Shown piece by piece: positions 56,041 through 64,000 of a stretch of DNA of 64,000 bases. The DNA lies in NCBI GenBank assembly GCA_026261815.1, contig JAMPIT010000894.1:53507147-53571146 (forward strand), read 5' to 3'. Origin of the DNA: Monarcha castaneiventris obscurior. Its lineage: Eukaryota > Chordata > Aves > Passeriformes > Monarchidae. Made by a program: the position numbers and the translations under genes. Each line of letters opens with the position of its first letter. Position 1 is the first letter of the stretch. Under the pieces are notes generated by a model that did no database searches, was not told the DNA's origin, and saw only the letters and a list, made by a program, of their open reading frames with translations.

Positions 56041-56989
56041 TGAGTCTTAGGACAGCCCACTGGAAGCTCCTCTACTGCCTTGCACAAGGATCTTATGGAA
56101 TTTGAGTAGGAAAGCAGGTGCCACCATGGAGATCCTTACCCCAGGAGGACAAGGAGGAATATTCCACACGGAGTGCAGACCAAGCACCTGCCTCTCAGCA
56201 GGGATGAAATCTAATCCCTGCTTTTTAATTGAATTTATTTCCATTCTATGTCTCGGATCCTTCACACCAAGTAAAAGATGGTTTGTTGAGTAAGAAAAAG
56301 TGAGGCTGAACTTGGATGAATCAAGAAATCGAGGCTGGTTCTCTGACAGGGGCAGATTTCCGGGTCTGGGCAGGTGGATGCTGCCCCTGGGGAGGACTCA
56401 GCCCCCAAACCGCTCGATTTTCATTATCTGTAACATCTCCAGCACTGTCCCGGTGTCCCGGCCGCTGCTTCGCCTCCGGCATCTCCTCGTGGGTGATGAA
56501 AAGCAGCTCTAAATCCTCATTATAGCACCAGGAGACCAGACACATCGCTCCTGGGACATCTGAAGCAGGATGTCGGGTTCTGGGATGAAACTCAGCCCTT
56601 CAGCCAAGGCTGATCCAATAATGACGATTTTTAGGTTTGGATCCGTTTGTCAGGAGCCTGCAGCGCCTACTTTTGGTTTACTCTCTGGTGTAACTCTGTC
56701 AAGCCGTGATTAATGTTATCCAGGAGAAAAATCAATGTTTATTTATTCTACCTGTCACAGAGCGGGATTTTAGGAGCTGCTGATCTCTCCCTGGTGAGTG
56801 GCAAGACGGAGCCTGAATTTACCTCCACACGAAGCATCACATCTAAAGCACAGTGAGGTGAGACAAAGCCCGGTGCTTTCAACTAGAAAAGCTCTTCCTG
56901 AGACACGGGGAGCAGGGATTTATTCCTCCGCTGCTCAGGGTGGACTGGGAGCGCTCAGAAGGCGAGGGATATTTCCATTTTTCCAGCAG

Positions 56990-57210
56990 TTCCCGGGAAA
57001 ATCGCGGCCTGTAATCCCCGCTCCGTTCCCAGGGGCTGCGGCGGCGCCGCGCTGCTGCCGCCTGCGGGCCGAGCGCGGTACTGCAGCCCCGGCCCCGCGC
57101 ATGCGCAGTCCCCCTTGTCTCCCTTGTGTCCCAGTGCTGCCGCCCTGTGGGAGCGGTCGGCAGTGCCCGGGCCCGGTGCAAAAACGGGAGCGGGGAAAGC
57201 TCTGGATTAG
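56990..57210. promoter_or_regulatory. Orphan CpG island with an NRF1-type site
   Basis: CpG-dense block containing GGCGGCGCCGCGCTGC and, near 57098, GCGCATGCGCAG, the NRF1 palindrome. It looks like a promoter, but no coding exon follows on either strand, so it may start a non-coding transcript or a 5' exon of a gene not recognised here. Confidence 0.4.
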
Positions 57211-59049
57211 CGGGAGGATGTCTCTGGGATGGAATTCGGCTCACAAGGGACCGTAAAGCCCATCCAAACTCTTGTTTTCCCATTCTGCGGCAAAGAATGC
57301 GTCCAAAACGGACTCCTCGGCCTCACGGACATTGCGGGTGCCCTCCATGGTGCTGCCTGGGCTTGTCTGGGAATGGGAACGGCTCTAGGGGAGCTCTGGC
57401 AGAGCACCTGGAGACCAGGTAGAATCAGAAATGTGGTTGTTTCGGCCGCTGCTGAGTGGGCATTTCTTTTCACGATGTTCCTCTGATTGATCTGTGTCAC
57501 AGCAGCATCCTAGAGCTGGAGTCATTTCCTAGTAGGGAGCTTGACTTAGAAGCTGCATTCCAAGCTTTTGTCCACATTTATTTTCTCTCCCAAATGAAGG
57601 CACTTAAGCAGAAGTGGGGTGTTCCTAACAAAAGAACATCCAAATTCATCGGTGGTAGAGGGCTTAAAATTAAAGTATGAGTGGAGATGCCTTTAGGACA
57701 CTTCCAATTCCTTAGTATATGAATGGAATTTAAATGAAGTATCCAAATATGAACTCCAAGGCCTCTGCAAGTGTTTTACAGCCAGGGAGGGAGACAAGAG
57801 TCTGGAGTCTCTCCCCAAAATCTGGCTGCTGGTTTGTTTGACCAGGCATAGGAATAGTTGTGTATTCCCTGGGGCTGTCCTTATGGAGAAAGGTTTATTT
57901 GTCTCCCCTGGGTTTATTCAGTGCATCTTCAAAATGATGGAAGCAATTTCATGGAAATGCCAGAGGTGCCAAATGCTTTCCCCAGCCAGAGCTCAGAGCC
58001 AGCCCTGTGGGAAGGGGTTTAATGCCCATTTTCCCAATCCCTGGAGGCAGCAGCACTGGAGCACTTGCACCCAAACATGCCCGAGGTGCCGAGTGCTGGC
58101 AGGAGGCAAATCCAGGGATTGGACAGTGGGAGCTTGCACTGCTCCTGTAATCCCAAACCTGGAGCTGTGCTTTAGAAATCCCTGGAGATGCTGCCTCACT
58201 CAAACCTCGTTTAAAGCTCAGCATCCCTCCTGCTCCCTTCCTGGAATTACTGTTGCTCCCTTTGCTACTCCTCCCTGTTATTGCTATTATTACTATTATT
58301 TTAAATTCCCACTCCATTTCTTCCACAGCCCTTTGCTTCCCAGAGGTGGTGCTTTAGGAAAGCCCCTCCAGCCTGGGAAGGTGCTTTTGGCTCCGGACAC
58401 ATTCCCAGTCCCGGGAGCAGCAGGACCTGTGCTGTCCCCAGCAGCTGAGGCAGAGGGGCCTTTCCTTCCTTCGCTGCTGCACTTTGGCTTTTCGAGGGCT
58501 CTCTGGGAGTCTGAGGGAGAAGTTCTCTGTCATTCCAGGGCAGAACGAGCCCTGGTCCCACTAAGATCAGGAGGAATCGTTTTATCCTTGTTTTTGGATA
58601 GACATTGTGTGTTTCCTCTCTTTTGCTGACACCGTGTGGTGAAGCAGCAGCTCCCGACTTTTTCAGTGCTGCTCCCTGGAATAGTTTTCATTCGTAAAAC
58701 CATGAATTCCCTGCTGAATCCCAGTCCCAGCCCCCCCAGAGCAATGTGCAGCTTAAGGTCTTAACACCCTGACCAGGACAATTTCCCGGCTCTAGGCATG
58801 GAAAATAGGGGGGAACTCAGACTGGATTGGAGCCAGAATCCAGAATGGGGAAAGTGAGGCAGCGTGCTCAGCCCAGGCTGGGGATGGTTCAGGGGCTGTT
58901 CCCTGCTGGATGACAGCCATGTGGAACAGATCCTTCTCTTCCTTCCTCCAAAGTCCGATGGCAAAGGATTGAATAACTCACCATCTAGGGAGAATCTGGG
59001 GGGCAAACCCTGAGGTAGTCTGTAAGAAGGTTTTGTGATTTTGAGAAAA

Positions 59050-59775
59050 ACTCTGATGTGATGTGTAGGGGACAGAATGAACATTTTGGGGATAAGACAG
59101 ACATAACCTGTGTGGTTTTGGTTTTAAAATCTAGTTAGTATACAGGGGACAAGATGGACATTTTTGTAATAAAATCTGAATTAATCTGTAGAAGAAATAA
59201 TTAATACTTCGAGGTAAAATGGAGGTAATCAGTATTGGGCAGGTAGGGAAAATTGAGGGGGTAAAATGTGAGATTATCTCTAGGAGAGAGCAGGAACATC
59301 CTGAGGTAAACTTAGGCAATTGGTTGTAGACAGGTGGATAGATTTGTGGACTAAAACTTGAGGGAATCTCCATGGTAGAAAATGAATATTTTGACATAAA
59401 AATGAGGTACTCAGTGGTGGAAAGGTAGGGAAAATTTCAGGGGTAAAATCTGAGGTGATCTGTAGCAGAGAGAATGCACTTCATGGGGTAAACTGAGGTA
59501 ATCAGTTATGGACAGGTAGAGAAATTGTTGGGGGATAAAAATTTGAAAGCATCTGTAGGGTAAAGAATGAAAATACTGAGGTAGAAATGAGGAAATAGGT
59601 AGTGGACAGGTAGGGAAAATTTTGGGAGTAAAACTTGTGGTAATCTCCAGAGTAGAGAAAGAATGCTTTCTTCTAAAAAATAAGGAAATCAGAAGTGGAC
59701 AGAAAGGAAATGTTTGGGGGGGAACGTGAAATAATCCCCAGGGAAGAGAATGAGTTTTGAAGTTTTAAAATGGTG
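59050..59775. repeat. ~92-bp tandem array
   Basis: Units starting GTAGGGAAAATTTTGGGGGT-like begin at 59243, 59334, 59425, 59516, 59610 and 59703 (steps of 91, 91, 91, 94 and 93), with one or two more degenerate units to the left. Each has the plan GTAGGGAAAA, GGTAAAAT, GAGGTAATC, GAGAATGAA, GGTAAACTGAGG. Confidence 0.93.
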
Positions 59776-59996
59776 TATTGGTTAGCAGTTTGGGATGCTT
59801 ACTTGTGTGGGGGAGGGTTTGGGGGAGAGAGGGAAGAGAGGGAAAGGAGGAGAAAGAAGGGGAACACGGGGGGAAAGAAGGAGAGGCAGAGGGGTGGGGA
59901 CAGGAGGAGAGGCCAAAGCCCCCGTGCCTCACCTGGGGAGCCTGGACAGGGAGCTCCTGCCTGCTCAAAGCTCTGAGTGAGCGTGAAACACAGAAT

Positions 59997-60665
59997 TGTA
60001 AACATTTAAATATTAGGATTTTAGTTAAAGGTTAGCTTTGTTAAAATTAGTTGAAACAGATCTAATAAGCAAACTTAGCTGGGGTTAATTAAGAGAATTA
60101 ATGATTAACTAAAGAGTTAGGTCAAGAATAAGCTTTGAAGATGTAAGTAACTGATTGCCTGTGATTTTATATTTGTTCAGCTGCGCTTATAATGAATAAC
60201 AGAAAACACTGATTAATAGGCCTAAAGAAATGTCAGACAATTCCTTATTTTTTATAGGAAAACCTATTCAACAGTAATGAAGGGAGGAACTGGAGGTCCA
60301 CCAAGGGTAATATGTATTGTTAAAAACCAGAAAGGTAGAAAGGTCAAAGTGAGGAAGAAGAGTTTTTCTTCATTAGGTGCAACCTCTCCCCGGATAAATC
60401 GACCACCAACTCAATTCAGGAAACAAACCACGCATGCTGAATCACTTTTCAGCTAATTACCACATGGAGCGGAGAATGGAAGGTGTCAATGTTATAAATA
60501 TGCATTTGTATTTTGAATATTTAGAATTTCTATAGATAAATAGACTCTGTATTGTTTTGAAACTTTTGCACTGCATATGAGGGAGCGATCCCAGCAGCTG
60601 CCCAGTGCTGATTAAAAACATACCGTTTCTAACCCTGAGAAGTCAAAAAGCTTTTGTCCGTCCTA
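59997..60665 (+). mobile_element. Possible solo LTR
   Basis: AT-rich, non-coding block starting TGTAAACATT. It has a TATAAATA box (about 60493-60500), an ATTAAA-type signal (60610-60616) and a short downstream segment ending near TTTTGTCCG, the U3-R-U5 order of an LTR. Termini and target-site duplication were not established. Confidence 0.35.
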
Positions 60666-60784
60666 GCTGGGTATCGATACCAGATCTATGCCCATACTTT
60701 AGTAGATCAAGCGAATGGCCAAGGGCCGATTTCGGGGATTGAATCCCCTCGGCCCCGCCCCGCGCACCTGAGCCGGGCCCGGCA

Positions 60785-61005
60785 CCGTCCCTGGAGCCGC
60801 CTCACGGAGCCCCGGCCCCGCCTCACAGAGCCCCGGCCCCGCCTCGGCCCCGCCTCACGGAGCCCCGGCCCCGCCTCACAGAGCCCCGGCCCCGCCTCGG
60901 CCCCGCCTCACGGAGCCCCGGCCCCGCCTCACAGAGCCCCGGCCCCGCCTCACGGAGCCCCGGCCCCGCCTCACGGAGCCCCGGCCCCGCCTCACGGAGC
61001 CCCGG
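60785..61005. repeat. 21-bp GC-rich repeat
   Basis: CCTCACGGAGCCCCGGCCCC alternates with CCTCACAGAGCCCCGGCCCC at 21-base steps, interrupted by CCTCGGCCCCG. About nine copies, each with one GC box. Confidence 0.93.
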
Positions 61006-61159
61006 GCCCACCCGGCCCCGCCCTGTCCGGGATGGGGCCGGCAGCATCGCCCGCGGTCTCGCCCCTCTCGCCTGGGCCGGACCGGGGCTGCTCCCGGCAC
61101 CGGGACCGGGGCCTCGGGTCCGGGTCCTGCCCGTGTCCGCTGGGGGTCCCGGAGGAGCG

Positions 61160-61250
61160 GGGCGGGATTGGGGCTGGGATGGGGACCGGGATTGGGGCTG
61201 GGATGCGGACCGGGATTGGGGCTGGGATGGGGACCGGGATCGCCGCGGGC
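61160..61250. repeat. 24-bp repeat
   Basis: GATTGGGGCTGGGATGGGGA units at 61166, 61190 and 61214, exactly 24 bases apart, plus a partial copy. Confidence 0.92.
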
Positions 61251-61451
61251 GGGAGGAGCCGCTCCGGGACGGGCGCTGGGGCCGAGCCCGGCGCTGCCGC
61301 TCCTGCTCCGGCTGCGGCCCCGCCACGGCCCCGGAACCCTCCAAACCCCGCAGCGCCCGAGGACTCTTTCTGGAAGTTTTTATTTATCTAGCGTAGGCAG
61401 ATAATTCTCATAGAGAAACCCCAAAAATAAAAGATACGGGCTCGGGGTAGG

Positions 61452-61470
61452 TGGGGGGGGGGGGGGGGGG
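61452..61470. repeat. Poly-G run
   Basis: About 18-19 consecutive G bases; the length may be inexact in the assembly. Confidence 0.85.
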
Positions 61471-62481
61471 TGGCGGTCAGGCAGTGTTCTGCTTTAAATT
61501 AAAACGTATTGGGAAAAGAAATCTGTGGAACAGCTCATTCTCTCTCCCGGACTGGCTTCTGTGTGATCGGCTGTGATTCCAGCTGCTCGCATGGGGTTTT
61601 CAGCCTGTGGGACTCTAATGAAATGCCAGGTGCTGAGCACAACAGAAAATAATGGGAAATCTCTCTGGATCAGGCAGTGTCCCAAAGGTCTGGCAGTGCC
61701 CAGCATTCCTGGCTGGAATTTGGGGATCCCAGCACAGCCCCTCCACAGCGTCCCTGTACACCCAGCCCTGCCCACCATCCCTGCCCAGGGTTTGGGGCTT
61801 CCAGCACAGCCCCCTCAGCACATCCCGCTGCTTCCTCAAGTCCCCTTTACCCAGGATCCTTCTTTGGGGTGGGGGCACCCAAACCCAGCACAATTGGATT
61901 TAAGCAATTTTGGGGGAGATGCCCTCTCCCCTCCTCACTGAATTCCCGCTGCCAAAACCCAGCCTGAGGCTCGGCTCCCCATCCCCTCAATCTCTCCAAG
62001 GAATTGCACTTGGGTTTCCCAATCCAGCAGGGCTGCAATGCTGTTCTCCTCATTGTGTATCCTAATTGCAGTAATTGCTTAAGAATAATTGAAAGAAATT
62101 AAAAGAATGAAGAGAAAATAAAGAAGAGCTGCCAGCTCCAACCAAGGGGTGCTCAAGCCCCTTCTCAATGATTTGCTTTAATTAACCAATGAAAATGAAC
62201 CAATTAAAACCACATTGATATGGTTTTACTCTTTTTAATTGAATTCTAGAGAAATATTGCAGAATATAAAAGAACCTTTTTAACCCCCAAAACTCTTCTA
62301 GGAGATCCACAGGGCAGGGCTGCACTGCACCCCCAAACCAAGGAGAACTGGGAGAAAAGACAATCAAACAAAGATTCCCAGGAAATTGGTGCAGCTTCTG
62401 CCAGCCAGAACAATCCTTGGTCTGAACACACACTTGTGAATCCCAGGAACCTGGGACATCATCAGTGTCCTCAGGGGCCTT

Positions 62482-62487
62482 TTTATT
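62482..62487 (-). terminator. RAD51: RAD51 poly(A) signal
   Basis: The minus strand reads AATAAA about 530 bases beyond the RAD51 stop codon. Confidence 0.6.
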
Positions 62488-63015
62488 TAAAGCAGAGTAT
62501 TAACAAAATACAGAAAATGAAACTGAAATGTAAAGGAACAGCTCCCCCAAGCCAGCAGGCTGCAGCATCCAAAAGAAAATGAACAGAAAGATTATGAATT
62601 GGGACCATCACCAATCCCAAATCCCTCGTGTGGAATACCACTCTGCTTTGATTTATAAATCACCACTTCTCTTAGTGGATAAAGCCTCCAGCTTTGCTTC
62701 CAATTCACCAAGTTCCCAGCTGTGGCCACTGAGATTCTGCTGCACTGTGTCCACGGTGGGATCCAGGAGAACACGTAGGGTTTGCTCCTCTGGGAATGCT
62801 GCCCAGGAAGCACCCTGACCTCATCTGTGCCTGCAGCCCAGAGGGAATCTCTTCCCAACAGCTCTGGCTGTGCTCGGGGTGTCCCGACGGGTCACTGCTG
62901 ACACACCACAGCTAATCCTCTGCCTGCTGCCGTGGGAAGTATCCCTAAGGTGCCACCAAGAAAGGAGCTTCTTCCGGGCACAGAGTCTTGGGCTTCAGGG
63001 GAAGAAAAGGAGTTT

Positions 63016-63567
<552 letters not shown>

Positions 63568-63728
63568 TCAGAGCAGAAAAGCAGGGAAAAGGACACAGGG
63601 GCACTCCTGGTGTCCATAACTGCAGGATCCAGGCCCTCCAAACCAATGGGAGCAGTGGTGGAGACAAAGCCCTTAGGACCAAATTGCTGGGGTTTGTGAG
63701 AAAACTGATGAGTTTTACTTTGGCAAAT

Positions 63729-64000
63729 GTATTGGGTTTGTATGGCCAGGATTTGGTAGCAGGGGGCCACAGAGATGCCTTCTGTGACAAGCTGCTGGAA
63801 GCTTCCACCATGTCAGGCAGAGCCAATCCCAGGATGGCTCCAAGAGGGACGTGCTGCTGGCCAAGGCTGGGACAATTAGAAATGGTGGTAACGTCTCTGT
63901 GGTAACAGATTTAAGAAGAAATCAAACAAAACTTGTGATGCAGCTTCAATTCCAGCTAGAGAAGAGTAGGAGTGAGAATACGAGGAGAACAAGATGAAGA
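63729..64000 (+). mobile_element. Probable endogenous retrovirus LTR, antisense in RAD51 intron 8, cut by the window edge
   Basis: Starts TGTATTGGGTTTGTATGGCC. It contains GGTAGCAGGGGGCCACAGAG, CTGCTGGCCAAGGCTGGGAC, a TTTAAGAAG element and the AGAAGAGTAGGAGTGAGAA region. I recall this arrangement from common LTRs of neoavian ERVL-like elements. No internal genes are visible. Confidence 0.55.

Larger units (their letters stand above)
60740..61360. promoter_or_regulatory. Orphan CpG island built largely of GC-box repeats
   Basis: Dense CCCCGCC (GC-box) and CpG content across 600 bp, incorporating the 21-bp and 24-bp repeats. There is no attached coding exon. A 245-codon plus-strand frame crosses it but is repeat-driven. 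Confidence 0.4.
52012..62480. other. 10-kb TBX10-RAD51 interval without a recognised protein gene
   Basis: No multi-exon gene could be assembled. The interval holds worn CR1 tails (listed separately), AT-rich tracts at 53520-53575 and 53800-53945, another around 55380-55620, a ~92-bp tandem array, a possible solo LTR, and two CpG-rich blocks. The longest frames (up to 263 codons at 57838-58629) lack motifs and splice support. Confidence 0.6.

Noticed and set aside
57838..58629. 263-codon plus-strand open frame in the intergenic interval
   Set aside because: No family motif, a run of Tyr/Cys from a TTA/TAT microsatellite, no splice or promoter support.
60655..60740. Possible ribosomal-RNA or small-RNA-like segment with GGTATCGATACC palindrome
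   Set aside because: Could not be matched to 18S, 28S, tRNA or snRNA sequence; palindrome is only 12 bases.
60654..61391. 245-codon frame over the 21-bp repeats
   Set aside because: Repeat-driven (AP/SPGPA repeats in one strand, RRGRGSV in the other).

Overview
The window is avian nuclear DNA. It carries spliced vertebrate genes with GT-AG introns, CpG-island promoters and many CR1 LINE 3' ends of the bird type. It is GC-rich, gene-dense and unusually full of short intronic minisatellites. Thirteen protein genes were read exon by exon, and each splice phase was checked by hand. Order and strand: SPTB(-, first coding exon only), CHURC1(+), GPX2(-), RAB15(-), FNTB(+), MAX(-), UNC93B1(-), two tandem ALDH3B genes(+,+), NDUFS8(+), TCIRG1(+), TBX10(-), RAD51(-, last two coding exons only).

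Layout. About 1-22 kb matches the human 14q23.3 order SPTB-CHURC1-GPX2-RAB15-FNTB-MAX, with the same relative strands. About 22-52 kb matches human 11q13.2 (UNC93B1-ALDH3B-NDUFS8-TCIRG1, with TBX10 close by). The far right is the 3' end of RAD51, which is on human 15q15. These blocks lie on different human chromosomes; from general knowledge chicken chromosome 5 carries regions of all three, so a chromosome-5 homologue is likely. The species cannot be named from the sequence, but the LTR-like pieces suggest a passerine or another neoavian bird.

The genes are ordinary housekeeping or tissue genes and do not form one pathway. They include a membrane-skeleton protein (SPTB), a zinc protein (CHURC1), a selenoenzyme with a readable SECIS element (GPX2), an endosomal Rab (RAB15), the farnesyltransferase beta subunit (FNTB), MYC's partner (MAX), the Toll-like-receptor chaperone (UNC93B1), prenylated aldehyde dehydrogenases (ALDH3B), a complex I iron-sulfur subunit (NDUFS8), the osteoclast V-ATPase a3 subunit (TCIRG1), a T-box factor (TBX10) and the recombinase RAD51.

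The 52-62 kb interval has no recognisable protein gene. It holds CR1 remnants, AT-rich tracts, a ~92-bp tandem array, a possible solo LTR and two orphan CpG islands. The observations most worth a second look are gene conversion between the two ALDH3B copies, synteny junctions, an E-box in MAX's own promoter, minisatellites in most genes, and a strong hairpin in a possible retroelement upstream of TCIRG1. I did not find a new multi-gene system.
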